Source: Oscillospiraceae bacterium (lineage in GTDB: Bacteria; Bacillota_A; Clostridia; Oscillospirales; Oscillospiraceae). From it: DNA of 40,286 nucleotides. The stretch is from NCBI GenBank assembly GCA_017549325.1, contig JAFYVA010000024.1, positions 1-40,286 of the forward strand, read 5' to 3'. The translations under genes were made by a program, and so were the position numbers. The notes beneath the pieces are model-generated. The model was given only the letters and a program-made list of their open reading frames with translations, searched no databases and was not told the origin of the DNA. Of this stretch, positions 9,455 through 18,065 are shown in pieces (positions within the stretch are counted from its first letter, which is position 1; each line of letters begins with the position of its first letter).

Positions 9455-10028
9455 TCGCGCTGAGTTTGTGCTCTCCGCTGTCAATGCGGCCAATTTTGTC
9501 CGTGACGGCCGCCCTCAGGTGACTTTCGCCGGTCGCTCCAATGTGGGTAAGTCCTCTGTCATCAACCGTATTTTGAACCGCAAGAACTTTGCCCGCGTGG
9601 GCGCCACCCCCGGCAAGACCACGCAGATCAACTATTTTCGTATTGATGACAAGATCTATTTCACCGACCTGCCCGGTTACGGCTACGCCAAGGTCTCCAA
9701 GGGTGAGCGTGACCGCTGGGGTATGCTGATGGAGCGGTATTTTGCCGAGCCCGGTCTGGTGACGGTGGGTGTGCTGATCGTGGACTCCCGCCATAAGCCT
9801 ACGGCAGATGATGTGACGATGTGTGACTATTTCAAGTCCACCGGCTGTCCCCTCATCGTGGTGGCCAATAAGCTGGACAAGCTCAAAAAGAGCGAGATCG
9901 AGCTCAATATCGCCCGTGTCCGCGAGACGCTGGAACTGGATGATTCCGTAACGGTAATTCCTTTCTCCGCAGAGAAGGGTACCGGAAAGACGGAACTGAT
10001 CTCCGCTATTGAGCAGCTTTGCAGCTAA
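9438..10028 (+). CDS. engB: Ribosome biogenesis GTPase EngB (YsxC/YihA)
   Basis: A 196-residue TRAFAC GTPase needed for 50S subunit assembly. Motifs: G1 GRSNVGKSS at 32-40, G3 DLPGYGYA, and G4 NKLD. It begins inside the lon 3' end, with a CGGAGG ribosome site 5' of the ATG. This conserved lon-engB arrangement argues for co-transcription. A hairpin terminator closes the unit at 10037-10066. Confidence 0.96.
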   Translation: MAINFNRAEFVLSAVNAANFVRDGRPQVTFAGRSNVGKSSVINRILNRKNFARVGATPGKTTQINYFRIDDKIYFTDLPGYGYAKVSKGERDRWGMLMERYFAEPGLVTVGVLIVDSRHKPTADDVTMCDYFKSTGCPLIVVANKLDKLKKSEIELNIARVRETLELDDSVTVIPFSAEKGTGKTELISAIEQLCS

Positions 10029-10036
10029 CAAGAGAT

Positions 10037-10066
10037 GAGTCGAGGAGAAATCCTCGGCTCTTTTTT
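10037..10066 (+). terminator. Terminator after engB
   Basis: A 10-bp stem (one T-G wobble) with GAAA tetraloop, arms 10037-10046 and 10051-10060, is followed by six T and then a second T-rich run. Confidence 0.9.
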
Positions 10067-10119
10067 CTTTTTTTGACGCGCTATTCACAAAAAAGTACAA
10101 CGAATGTGACGAGTTTCTA

Positions 10120-10148
10120 TTGCGAAAACCAAATAAAAGTTGTATAAT
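10120..10148 (+). promoter_or_regulatory. Promoter of the fused molybdenum hydroxylase gene
   Basis: TTGCGA (10120-10125), 17-base spacer, perfect TATAAT (10143-10148). Transcription should start near 10155, giving a leader of about 67 bases. That is too short for a Moco riboswitch, and I saw no such structure. Confidence 0.7.
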
Positions 10149-10221
10149 GATAAAAAATTTTTAGGTAAGTTGAACAATACTGACCACAGCGGCAATTCCA
10201 AATAAGAAGGAGATAGGTAAG

Positions 10222-12807
10222 ATGGCAACTTTCATCGTCAACGGCAAGAGTGTTACCGTAGAGAAAAACCAGAAGCTGATCCGCTTTCTGCGTGATGAGC
10301 TGCATCTGACCTCCGTAAAGGATGGCTGCAGTGAGGGCGCCTGCGGCACTTGTCATGTGCTCATTGACGGCAAGCCCACCAAGGCCTGTATTCCCCAGAC
10401 CGACAAGCTGGAAGGGAAGTCCATCGTGACAGTAGAGGGCCTGAGCGATTGGGAGAAGGAGGTCTATACCTTTGCCTTTGGTGAGGCAGGTGCCGTCCAG
10501 TGCGGTTTTTGCATCCCCGGCATGGTGATCTCTGCCAAGGCTTTGCTGGATGTGAACAACGACCCCACCCGTGAAGAGGCCGCCTTTGCTATCCGCAACA
10601 ACATTTGCCGCTGCACCGGCTATGTGAAGATCATCGATGCCATTTTACTGGCGGGTAAGATCTTCCGTGAGGGGAAACTGCCTGCTGCTACCGCTGATGA
10701 TTGGGAGATGGGCAGCCGTGTCCATCGCCTCGATGTGGAGGAGAAGGTACTGGGCTACGGACAGTATCCCGATGATGTGTATGTGGACGGTATGTGCTAC
10801 GGTGTGGCCGTGCGTTCCAAATTCCCCCGCGCCCGTGTGCTGTCCATCGATACCTCCGAGGCTGAGGCGTTGGAGGGCGTGGTGGCCGTGCTGACGCAGA
10901 AGGACATTCCCGGCAAGGTGAATGTAGGCCATATCAAGAAAGATCAGCCCACCCTGATCGGTGTGGGTGAGATCACCCATTATCTCGGTGACAGCGTGGC
11001 CCTCGTATGCGCTGTGGATCAGGAGACGGCCAACCGTGCCCGCGATCTGGTGAAGGTGGAGTATGAAGAGCTTCCCGCCGTTCACGGTATTGAAGAGGCT
11101 AAGGCTGAGAATGCACCCCTCGTGTTCGAAGAGGACGAGAACAATGTGCAGGCCCACAAATATGTCAGCCGCGGTGATGCCGCCGCTGCCATTGCCGAGT
11201 CAAAGTATGTAATCACCGAGCATTTCTCTACGCCCTGGACGGAGCACGCCTTCTTAGAGCCTGAGTGCTGTGTGGCGGTGCCGATGGAAAATGGCGGCGT
11301 GAAGCTGCTGACCACCGACCAGAGTGCCCACACGACCCTTCACGAGTGCGCCGGTATGCTGGGTGTCGATTACGACCACTGCCATGTGCAGAATATGCTG
11401 GTGGGCGGCGGCTTTGGCGGTAAGGAGGATATGTCGGTGCAGCATCATGCCGCGCTGCTGTGCTATGTGACGCGCCGTCCCGTGAAGATGAAGCTGACGC
11501 GCGCCGAGTCTATCCTCGTCCATCCCAAGCGCCATCCCATGGAGATCGACATGACGATGGGATGCGATGAAAACGGTGTGATTCAGGGTGTGAAAGCCTA
11601 TGTTGAGTCTGATACGGGCGCTTTTGCCTCTCTGGGCGGGCCCGTGCTGGAGCGAGCCTGCACCCATGCTGCCGGCCCCTATGCCTACGAGAATTTTGAG
11701 ATCGAGGGCCGTGCCTACTATACCAATAATCCTCCCGCCGGTGCCTTCCGCGGCTTCGGCGTGACGCAGACCTGCTTTGCCACGGAAACGCTGCTGAATA
11801 TGATGGCCGAGAAGATCGGTATCTCCCCGTGGGAGATTCGTATGCGCAATGCCATCCGTCCCGGCGGTGTGCTGCCCAACGGACAGATCGTGGATGAGGC
11901 CACCGGCCTTGTCGAGACGCTGGAGGCCATCAAACCCATGTATGATGCCGCCGTGGCAGCCGGTGAACCTGTTGGACTTGCCTGTGCCATGAAGAATGCC
12001 GGCGTTGGCGTCGGATTGCCCGACTGGGGCCGCTGCAAGCTGATCGTGGAGGACGATGGCAAGGTGCATATCTATGCCGGTGCTTCCTGTATTGGTCAGG
12101 GGCTCGGCACGGTGCTGGTGCAGTTGACCGTTTCCTACACGGGTCTTAAGCGTGAGGACATTGTCTACGAGCGCAGCAATACCTGGATCGCACCCGATTC
12201 CGGTGATACCTCCGGCAGCCGCCAGACTCTTGTCACCGGTGAGGCGCTGCGCCGCGCAGCCGAAGGTCTGCGCAATGAATTGAATAGCGGCAAAACGCTG
12301 CATGATCTGAAGGGGCAGGAGTTCTACGGCGAGTATCTGGCCAAGACCGATCCGCTGGGTGCCGATGTGCCCAATCCCGTCAGCCATGTAGCCTACGGCT
12401 ATGCCACACAAATGTGTATCCTGGATAAGGAAACCGGACGCGTGAAGAAGATGGTGGCGGCGCATGATGTGGGCAAGGCGGTCAATCCCCTAAGCGTGGA
12501 GGGACAGATCGACGGCGGCGTGGTCATGTCCATGGGTTATGCCCTCACGGAGAAGTTCCCCTTCGACGAAAACTGCAAGCCTACCGCCAAGTACGGTATG
12601 CTGGGTTTGTTCCGTGCCAACCAGATCCCGCCGGAAATTTGCGCCATCGTGGTGGAGAAACCCGGTCTTGATGTGGCCGGCGGCGCCAAGGGTATCGGTG
12701 AGATCACCTCGATCCCCACAGCTCCCGCCATTGCCGAGGCATACTATCGGCTCAACGGTGAGCGTCAGTTTGCCCTGCCGCTGAAGAATACTCCCTACGC
12801 TAAGTAA
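10222..12807 (+). CDS. xdh: Selenium-dependent xanthine dehydrogenase-type hydroxylase, fused Fe-S and molybdopterin subunits
   Basis: An 861-residue xanthine oxidase-family enzyme that hydroxylates purines or related N-heterocycles with water as oxygen donor. Residues 1-160 hold two [2Fe-2S] domains: plant-type C36, C41, C44, C56 and helical C94, C97, C129, C131. The rest is the two-part molybdopterin domain, with GGGFGGKED in the cofactor cleft and the catalytic glutamate E827 (GIGE) near the C terminus. There is no FAD domain. Fused Fe-S/Mo architecture together with a selD-yqeB-EF2568-type cluster 12 kb away matches the E. faecalis-type selenium-dependent hydroxylase. Selenium dependence and xanthine as substrate are inferred from family and context. 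It has its own promoter and terminator and so is monocistronic. Confidence 0.88.
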   Translation: MATFIVNGKSVTVEKNQKLIRFLRDELHLTSVKDGCSEGACGTCHVLIDGKPTKACIPQTDKLEGKSIVTVEGLSDWEKEVYTFAFGEAGAVQCGFCIPGMVISAKALLDVNNDPTREEAAFAIRNNICRCTGYVKIIDAILLAGKIFREGKLPAATADDWEMGSRVHRLDVEEKVLGYGQYPDDVYVDGMCYGVAVRSKFPRARVLSIDTSEAEALEGVVAVLTQKDIPGKVNVGHIKKDQPTLIGVGEITHYLGDSVALVCAVDQETANRARDLVKVEYEELPAVHGIEEAKAENAPLVFEEDENNVQAHKYVSRGDAAAAIAESKYVITEHFSTPWTEHAFLEPECCVAVPMENGGVKLLTTDQSAHTTLHECAGMLGVDYDHCHVQNMLVGGGFGGKEDMSVQHHAALLCYVTRRPVKMKLTRAESILVHPKRHPMEIDMTMGCDENGVIQGVKAYVESDTGAFASLGGPVLERACTHAAGPYAYENFEIEGRAYYTNNPPAGAFRGFGVTQTCFATETLLNMMAEKIGISPWEIRMRNAIRPGGVLPNGQIVDEATGLVETLEAIKPMYDAAVAAGEPVGLACAMKNAGVGVGLPDWGRCKLIVEDDGKVHIYAGASCIGQGLGTVLVQLTVSYTGLKREDIVYERSNTWIAPDSGDTSGSRQTLVTGEALRRAAEGLRNELNSGKTLHDLKGQEFYGEYLAKTDPLGADVPNPVSHVAYGYATQMCILDKETGRVKKMVAAHDVGKAVNPLSVEGQIDGGVVMSMGYALTEKFPFDENCKPTAKYGMLGLFRANQIPPEICAIVVEKPGLDVAGGAKGIGEITSIPTAPAIAEAYYRLNGERQFALPLKNTPYAK

Positions 12808-12810
12808 GAA

Positions 12811-12847
12811 AAAACGGGGGTCACGAGTCCCTCGTGACCTCCGTTTT
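12811..12847. terminator. Bidirectional terminator between xdh and mocA
   Basis: A 17-pair stem (one G-T wobble) with a 3-base loop, arms 12811-12827 and 12831-12847, has A-tract and T-tract flanks, so it can end both convergent transcripts. Confidence 0.9.
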
Positions 12848-12849
12848 CG

Positions 12850-13419
12850 TCAAATTGTAAGCTGCTTCAGATCAGCAAGCGTATCGATATCCCGCAGTTC
12901 CTCCTCCGGCACTTCCAGCGTGACTACGCAAGCTTCGTGTGCTTGGCGAACGACCCGCCCGCCGCGATCGCCTTCCAACGCCATCAACTCGGAAAAGAAG
13001 CGGGCGGGGAAGAGGCAGGGATTACCTTTTATCCCGTCATGGCTCAGGCATACAATAGAGTTCGGGTGCTGCTGATAGAGCGCAATGAGCTGCATGACCG
13101 TCTCCTGCTTCAAAAGAGGCTGATCGGCTACCTGGAACAGCACAGCATCGCAATGCTCCAGTGCCGTAAGGCCAAGTCTGATGGAGTAGCTCTGTCCCCA
13201 TTCGGGATGCGTGTTTATAACTGATGTAAAGCAATACTCCTTTGCAAGTGCGGCGATATCGGGATACTGCGTAACCACAACGGTGGTTTTCAGGTGCTCG
13301 GCAGGAACGGATTCCAGTGCGCGGCGGATCAAACTTTTACCGTTGAGCTCACGCAACAGTTTATTTTCCCCAAAGCGTTTGGCATCACCTGCAGCAAGGA
13401 CAACGCAGCCAATATGCAT
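12850..13419 (-). CDS. mocA: MocA-like molybdenum cofactor cytidylyltransferase
   Basis: A 189-residue NTP-transferase-fold protein. MocA converts Mo-molybdopterin to the cytosine dinucleotide form used by xanthine dehydrogenase-family enzymes. The N-terminal LAAGDAKRFGENKLL matches the nucleotide-binding LAAGxSxRxGxxKLL signature. The VADQPLL segment (about 100) and GNPCLFP (about 138) are typical of the MocA/MobA group. A GGTGG-type ribosome site and a TTGACA/TATACT promoter precede the ATG. It lies between the two hydroxylase loci and divergent from xdhA, which supports MocA rather than MobA (GTP). It is the only Mo-cofactor synthesis gene in the window. Confidence 0.85.
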   Translation of the reverse strand: MHIGCVVLAAGDAKRFGENKLLRELNGKSLIRRALESVPAEHLKTTVVVTQYPDIAALAKEYCFTSVINTHPEWGQSYSIRLGLTALEHCDAVLFQVADQPLLKQETVMQLIALYQQHPNSIVCLSHDGIKGNPCLFPARFFSELMALEGDRGGRVVRQAHEACVVTLEVPEEELRDIDTLADLKQLTI

Positions 13420-13454
13420 ATCCGCACCACCTTTCCGAAATTTCTGCTGTCGTT

Positions 13455-13484
13455 AGTATACCCGTTTCATTGCAAAACTGTCAA
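13455..13484 (-). promoter_or_regulatory. mocA promoter
   Basis: Reading the minus strand, TTGACA (13479-13484), 18-base spacer, TATACT (13455-13460). It diverges from the xdhA promoter, with about 41 bases between the two -35 boxes. Confidence 0.75.
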
Positions 13485-13503
13485 TAAAAAGGGAAGTTCA
13501 TTA

Positions 13504-13537
13504 GAAAAGATTATCCCGAAAAGTCTTTTCAGAAAAG
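13504..13537 (+). repeat. Three GAAAAG direct repeats at 14-base spacing in the mocA/xdhA divergent region
   Basis: GAAAAG occurs at 13504-13509, 13518-13523 and 13532-13537, exactly 14 bases apart. The middle copy also forms the dyad GAAAAGTCTTTTC (13518-13530). The array lies between the mocA -35 and the xdhA -35/spacer, a natural place for a shared regulator. The regulator is unknown, and the AT-rich context means chance is possible. Confidence 0.4.
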
Positions 13538-13554
13538 TTTCTTTGTGATATAAT
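13526..13554 (+). promoter_or_regulatory. xdhABC promoter
   Basis: TTTTCA (13526-13531), 17-base spacer, perfect TATAAT (13549-13554) with an extended TG at 13546-13547. Confidence 0.65.
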
Positions 13555-13617
13555 TATTATTAAAGCTAGAAATAAGTAAAATTTATAATAGATGACAAAA
13601 GTTAGGAGGAATACCTT

Positions 13618-15912
13618 ATGGGTGAAGTTGGTAAGAAACATGTTCGTGTTGATGCCTATGATAAAGCAACGGGACGGACGAAGTACTATGAAGATCTGAT
13701 GCCCAAAGATGCGCTCTATGTCCGTATCAAGCATTCCGAGATCGCCCACGGTTTTGTCAAGTCTGTCGACACCGCTGCAGCCGAAGCCATTGACGGCGTG
13801 GTGAAGGTATTGACCTGCTTTGATGTTCCCGATATTCCTTTCCCCACGGCAGGTCATCCCTGGTCCATGGACCCGGGCCATCAGGATGTAGCAGACCGGC
13901 TGCTGCTGAACCGTCATGTGCGCTACTATGGCGACGATGTGGCGCTGGTCATTGCAGAAACGGAAGTGGCCGCCATGCAGGGCGTCCGTGCTCTGAAGGT
14001 GGAGTATGAAGAGCTTCCCTTCGTGCTGGATGTGCAGAAGGCCATGGAGGAGGGCGCACCGCAGCTCCATGACGCCTATCCCAACAATGTGCTCAAACAC
14101 ACCGATATGCGCAAGGGTGATTATGCTGCCGCCATCACGGAACCCGGCCTAGTCAAGGTAGAAGGCTGGTACGATACGCCCACCGTGCAGCACTGCCATA
14201 TTGAGAACTTCGGATGCTTCGCCTACGAGGAGAATGGACGCGTCGTAGTGGTCTCCTCTACACAGATCCCCCACATCATTCGCCGTGTGGTAGGTCAGGC
14301 GCTGGGCCGTCCATGGGCAGATATTCGTATCGTCAAGCCCTATATCGGCGGCGGATTTGGCAACAAGCAGGATGCCCTCTATGAGCCGCTGTGTGCATGG
14401 TGCACCACGCAGGTGGGCGGCCGTCCTGTCCGTATGGATTGCTCCCGCGAGGAGACCTTCGTCTCCAACCGTGTCCGTCACGCGATCCGCTTCCATATCG
14501 TCTCGTGGATGCGTCCCGATGGCACCATGGCTGCCCGTAAGGTAGAGTGCTTCTCCAATCAGGGAAGCTATGCATCTCACGGTCACTCCATCGTGGCCAA
14601 GGCAATGGGTTCCTTCGCTCAGATCTACCCCTGCGACAATATGGAGTGCGATGCCTGGACGGTATTTACCAACCGTCCTACGGCGGGCGCCATGCGCGGA
14701 TACGGCATGCCCCAGGCCTCCTTTGCCAACGAGGCGAACATTGATGATTGCGCCAAAGTTCTGGGCATTGACCCGCTGGTTCTGCGTGACAAGATCATCA
14801 TGCCCAAGGGATTCCGCGATGCCTTCTCCCAGAACGAGAACTATGAGGACAGCTATCGCCAGTGTCTGGAAAAGGGCAAGGCCTACATCGATTACGAGCG
14901 CAAGGTAGCTGAGTTTGCCAAGGATACGGGTCCCATTCGCCGCGGTATCGGCGTTGCGGCCTTCTGGTACAACACGGGCGTGTATCCCATCTCGCTGGAG
15001 ACCAGTTCCAACCGTATGCTCCTCAACCTCGACGGCACGGTGACCATGCAGTGCGGCGAGACGGAGATCGGTCAGGGTGCCGATACCGCATACGCCCAGA
15101 TGACTGCCGATGCGGTGGGCCTGAAGAGCTACCGCGATGTACGCGTGGTGTCCTGTCAGGATACGGATATCACACCCACAGGCCTCGGCGCTTACGCCAG
15201 CCGCCAGACCTACATGGCAGGATTCTCTATCCGCCAGACGGCACAGCTGCTGAAAAAGAAGATTTTGGAGTACGCCTGCGAGGTGACCCGCCAGACGGTG
15301 GGCAATCTGGATATCGTGGATGGTGACATTATCCGTGTTCCCGATGGCCGTGTACTGATGAGCCTGTCGGAGCTGGCGATGACGGCGCAGTATAACCCCG
15401 TGCACAGCGAGCACATCACCGCTGAGAGTACATACACCATTCGCAACAATGCCTACTCCTTCGGCTGCACCTTTGCCGAGGTGGAGGTGGATATCCCCAT
15501 GTGCAAGGTGACGCTGAAGGAGATCGTTAACGTCCATGACTGCGGCCAGCTCATTAACCCCGCGCTGGCTGAGGCACAGGTGCACGGCGGTATGTCGATG
15601 GCCATCGGTTACGGTATGGGCGAGCAGCTGCTGTTCGATGAAAAGACGGGTAAGCCCCTGAACAACAACCTGCTGGACTACAAGCTCTCCACCATCATGG
15701 ATCACCCCCATCTGGAGGCACAGTTCGTGGAGAACTTTGAACCCACCAGCCCCTTTGGCACCAAGGCTTTGGGCGAGCCGCCGGCCTGTTCCGGCGCACC
15801 GGCCATCCGCAACGCCATTCTCAACGCCACCGGCGTTTCGATCAATCAGAACCCCGTGAACCCCCACATCCTCTTCAAGCGTTTCAGCGAAGAGGGATTG
15901 CTGGCAGACTGA
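13618..15912 (+). CDS. xdhA: Xanthine dehydrogenase-type molybdenum-binding subunit XdhA
   Basis: A 764-residue large subunit close in length to E. coli XdhA (752). It binds the molybdopterin cytosine dinucleotide cofactor and is the site of hydroxylation. Visible family features are the N-terminal ald/xan dehydrogenase a/b hammerhead domain (about 20-125), the cofactor motif GGGFGNKQD (about 245), AMRGYGMPQ (about 360), and the catalytic glutamate E720 in GEPPACSGAPAI. The three-gene xdhA-B-C order gives a complete Mo/FAD/Fe-S enzyme. An AGGAGGA ribosome site precedes the ATG. The true substrate could be xanthine, hypoxanthine, nicotinate or another heterocycle; sequence alone does not decide. 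Confidence 0.9.
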   Translation: MGEVGKKHVRVDAYDKATGRTKYYEDLMPKDALYVRIKHSEIAHGFVKSVDTAAAEAIDGVVKVLTCFDVPDIPFPTAGHPWSMDPGHQDVADRLLLNRHVRYYGDDVALVIAETEVAAMQGVRALKVEYEELPFVLDVQKAMEEGAPQLHDAYPNNVLKHTDMRKGDYAAAITEPGLVKVEGWYDTPTVQHCHIENFGCFAYEENGRVVVVSSTQIPHIIRRVVGQALGRPWADIRIVKPYIGGGFGNKQDALYEPLCAWCTTQVGGRPVRMDCSREETFVSNRVRHAIRFHIVSWMRPDGTMAARKVECFSNQGSYASHGHSIVAKAMGSFAQIYPCDNMECDAWTVFTNRPTAGAMRGYGMPQASFANEANIDDCAKVLGIDPLVLRDKIIMPKGFRDAFSQNENYEDSYRQCLEKGKAYIDYERKVAEFAKDTGPIRRGIGVAAFWYNTGVYPISLETSSNRMLLNLDGTVTMQCGETEIGQGADTAYAQMTADAVGLKSYRDVRVVSCQDTDITPTGLGAYASRQTYMAGFSIRQTAQLLKKKILEYACEVTRQTVGNLDIVDGDIIRVPDGRVLMSLSELAMTAQYNPVHSEHITAESTYTIRNNAYSFGCTFAEVEVDIPMCKVTLKEIVNVHDCGQLINPALAEAQVHGGMSMAIGYGMGEQLLFDEKTGKPLNNNLLDYKLSTIMDHPHLEAQFVENFEPTSPFGTKALGEPPACSGAPAIRNAILNATGVSINQNPVNPHILFKRFSEEGLLAD

Positions 15913-15934
15913 AGAAAGGGAGGGAACTCAGATT

Positions 15935-16822
15935 ATGTATGATATGTTAGCTCTGTATGAGGCCAGTTCCGTAGCCGATGCCATTGCCCTCCGCCTGGAG
16001 CATCCCGAGGCACAGATCATTGCCGGCGGCACCGATGTACTGGTGCAGATGCGGGAAGGCAAGCGGGCAGGGAAGGCCCTTATCAGCATCCAGAAGCTCA
16101 ATGAGATGCGCGGCGTCTCCCTTGACGAGGAGGAAAATCTCCGTATCGGCAGCCTGACCAGTTTTACCCACATTACAAACGATCCGCTGATCCAGCAGTA
16201 TATCAATGTGCTGGGCGAGGCGGTCGACATGGTGGGCGGTCCCCAGATCCGCAACGCCGGTACCATCGGCGGCAACACCTGTAACGGCGTGACCTCCGCC
16301 GACTCGGCCTCTACCCTCCACGCATGGGAGGCCATCGTGGAGATCACCGGTAAGAACGGCGTGCGCCGTATTCCTATCCGTGATTTCTACATCAAGGCCG
16401 GACAGGTGGACCTGAAGGTGGAGGAGGGCGAGATCCAGACGGCCATCCTCATCCCCAAGGCGTCCTATGACCGCACTTACGGTCACTACATTAAGTATGC
16501 AATGCGCAACGCTATGGATATCGCCACGCTGGGCACCTCTGTCAATGCTCGTCTCAGCCCCGACGGAAAGACCTTCGAGCGTGTTCGTATCGCCTTCGGT
16601 GTGGCAGGCCCTGTGCCCATGCGCGCCACCAATGCCGAGGCATTTATCAACGGCAAGGAAGTTACCCTCGCCAACATTGAGGAGTTCGGCCGCAAGGTGC
16701 TGGAGGACATCAATCCCCGCGACTCGTGGCGTGCATCCAAGGCTTTCCGCTCCCACATCGCAGTGGAGAGCGCCAAGCGCTGCCTCATTGAGAGCGTAAA
16801 ACTGGCAGGAGGTGAGCTGTAA
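15935..16822 (+). CDS. xdhB: Xanthine dehydrogenase FAD-binding subunit XdhB
   Basis: A 295-residue FAD subunit of the CO dehydrogenase/xanthine dehydrogenase medium-chain family, matching E. coli XdhB (292) along its length. The FAD-binding segments AGGTDVLVQ (about 30-38) and TIGGNTCNG (about 110-118) are intact, and the C-terminal SWRASKAFR is also shared. It passes electrons from the Fe-S subunit to an acceptor. It starts 22 bases after xdhA with a GGGAGGG site, and its stop overlaps the xdhC start (TAATG). Confidence 0.93.
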   Translation: MYDMLALYEASSVADAIALRLEHPEAQIIAGGTDVLVQMREGKRAGKALISIQKLNEMRGVSLDEEENLRIGSLTSFTHITNDPLIQQYINVLGEAVDMVGGPQIRNAGTIGGNTCNGVTSADSASTLHAWEAIVEITGKNGVRRIPIRDFYIKAGQVDLKVEEGEIQTAILIPKASYDRTYGHYIKYAMRNAMDIATLGTSVNARLSPDGKTFERVRIAFGVAGPVPMRATNAEAFINGKEVTLANIEEFGRKVLEDINPRDSWRASKAFRSHIAVESAKRCLIESVKLAGGEL

Positions 16823-17334
16823 TGGCAAAGAATCAGTATCAACTGGTGACCTGCACCATTAACGGCAGGGAAGTGGAGAAGATGGTGGATGTCCGCGCCT
16901 CTCTCACCGATATGCTCCGCAATGACTACAGTTTGACCTCCGTAAAGAAGGGCTGCGAAGTCGGTGAGTGCGGTGCCTGCAATGTGCTTATTGATGGCGA
17001 GTGCTTCAACTCGTGTCTCTATCTGGCTGTGTGGGCCGAAGGCAAGCATATTACCACGCTGGAGGGCCTTACCGGTCCCAACGGTGAGCTCAGTGATATT
17101 CAGCAGGCCTTTATTGACGAGACGGCCATCCAGTGCGGCTTCTGCACACCGGGCTTTATTATGACGGCGGTGGAGATCCTTGACCGCGGCGTGGAGTATA
17201 ACGACGAGGAACTGCGTAAGCTTCTCTCGGGCCATCTGTGCCGCTGCACCGGCTATGAGAACATCTTCCGTGCCGTGAAAAAGACGATGCTGCGCCGCCT
17301 TGGTAAGCTGGACGATCCGTATTTGAACAGCTGA
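16822..17334 (+). CDS. xdhC: Xanthine dehydrogenase iron-sulfur subunit XdhC
   Basis: A 170-residue protein with two [2Fe-2S] clusters. The plant-type ligands are C45, C50, C53 and C65; the helical-domain ligands are C105, C108, C140 and C142. It relays electrons from the XdhA molybdenum centre to the FAD of XdhB. The ATG overlaps the xdhB stop by one base, so translation is coupled. In E. coli nomenclature this Fe-S subunit is XdhC; it must not be confused with the unrelated XdhC-type maturation factor at 24519-25469. A strong terminator follows. Confidence 0.93.
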   Translation: MAKNQYQLVTCTINGREVEKMVDVRASLTDMLRNDYSLTSVKKGCEVGECGACNVLIDGECFNSCLYLAVWAEGKHITTLEGLTGPNGELSDIQQAFIDETAIQCGFCTPGFIMTAVEILDRGVEYNDEELRKLLSGHLCRCTGYENIFRAVKKTMLRRLGKLDDPYLNS

Positions 17335-17343
17335 TATAAAAAC

Positions 17344-17370
17344 ATCCCACCCTCGCGGGTGGGATTTTTT
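17344..17370 (+). terminator. Terminator after xdhABC
   Basis: A 9-bp stem (17344-17352 with 17357-17365), TCGC loop, followed by a six-T run. Confidence 0.9.
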
Positions 17371-17380
17371 GTGTTTGAAA

Positions 17381-18043
17381 TTATTTCTCAATTAGCACAT
17401 CACGATATACCTGTGCCGAGTGATAAAGAACGAACAACTCATAGATTGAGACAATGACACCAAAAATCGCGGCAGCGATGGCGAGCAACGCACCTAAAAT
17501 CGGGAGGATCAATACCAAGATGAGACTGGCAATCAGTGCCACGACAACATAGATTTTCCATTTCCAGAGCTTTACCCACTTTTCACCCACCTCACGATTT
17601 GCTTCGCCGATAATCTGGTGATTTGCATAGTAGAGGTTATAGGTCATGAAAAGGCCAATGATTGCGGCAATGATATTGAGAAAGGTAACCCAGCCATTAG
17701 CTCCATTTGGTGTCAGAATAAGCGTAATCAGGCCCGTAATTACTGCGTTAATAAAACCAAGAATTGCTCCGGTCTGGTAACGCGTGTCCTCACCTCTGAA
17801 GAGGAAATAGATAATGCAGACGACAAAAGAGATGATTGTCGTAATAACCGCCACGGGCTTAGCCAAAGAAGGTACAAACTCCAACAGGCCAATAACATTT
17901 GATGCGATCATTACCCAAAAGATAATCCACAACCATTTTGCCATCAACGGCGCGCGCTTGATGACAGCATTGCTGTACTGCTGCATTGGTTCTTCGGCAT
18001 CGGATAAGGTAACAACAGGTTCCATTCTGTTCAGTTCGTCCAT
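17381..18043 (-). CDS. Six-helix membrane protein of unknown function
   Basis: A 220-residue protein with an acidic cytoplasmic-looking N terminus (1-35) and about six hydrophobic helices, near 37-57, 62-83, 92-110, 117-137, 163-185 and 185-207. I recognise no family and no catalytic motif. The ATG has an AAGGGGG ribosome site and follows the ModE-like gene by 22 bases on the same strand, with no promoter or terminator between, so the two are probably co-transcribed. There are few charged residues in the helices, so nothing points to a specific transporter. Linkage to a ModE-like regulator makes a molybdenum-related role possible, but this is only an inference. Confidence 0.75.
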   Translation of the reverse strand: MDELNRMEPVVTLSDAEEPMQQYSNAVIKRAPLMAKWLWIIFWVMIASNVIGLLEFVPSLAKPVAVITTIISFVVCIIYFLFRGEDTRYQTGAILGFINAVITGLITLILTPNGANGWVTFLNIIAAIIGLFMTYNLYYANHQIIGEANREVGEKWVKLWKWKIYVVVALIASLILVLILPILGALLAIAAAIFGVIVSIYELFVLYHSAQVYRDVLIEK

Positions 18044-18065
18044 TGTATAGCCCCCTTTTTATAAA

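Noticed and set aside
10155..10221. Moco riboswitch before the fused hydroxylase
   Set aside because: The leader is too short for the large Moco RNA and I could not build its helices.
13504..13537. Short repeats as a CRISPR array
   Set aside because: The unit is only 6 bases at 14-base spacing; no 25-35 base repeats, spacers or cas genes are present anywhere in the window.
14149..15867. 572-codon minus-strand frame opposite xdhA
   Set aside because: Shadow of xdhA; no start signal and no family match.
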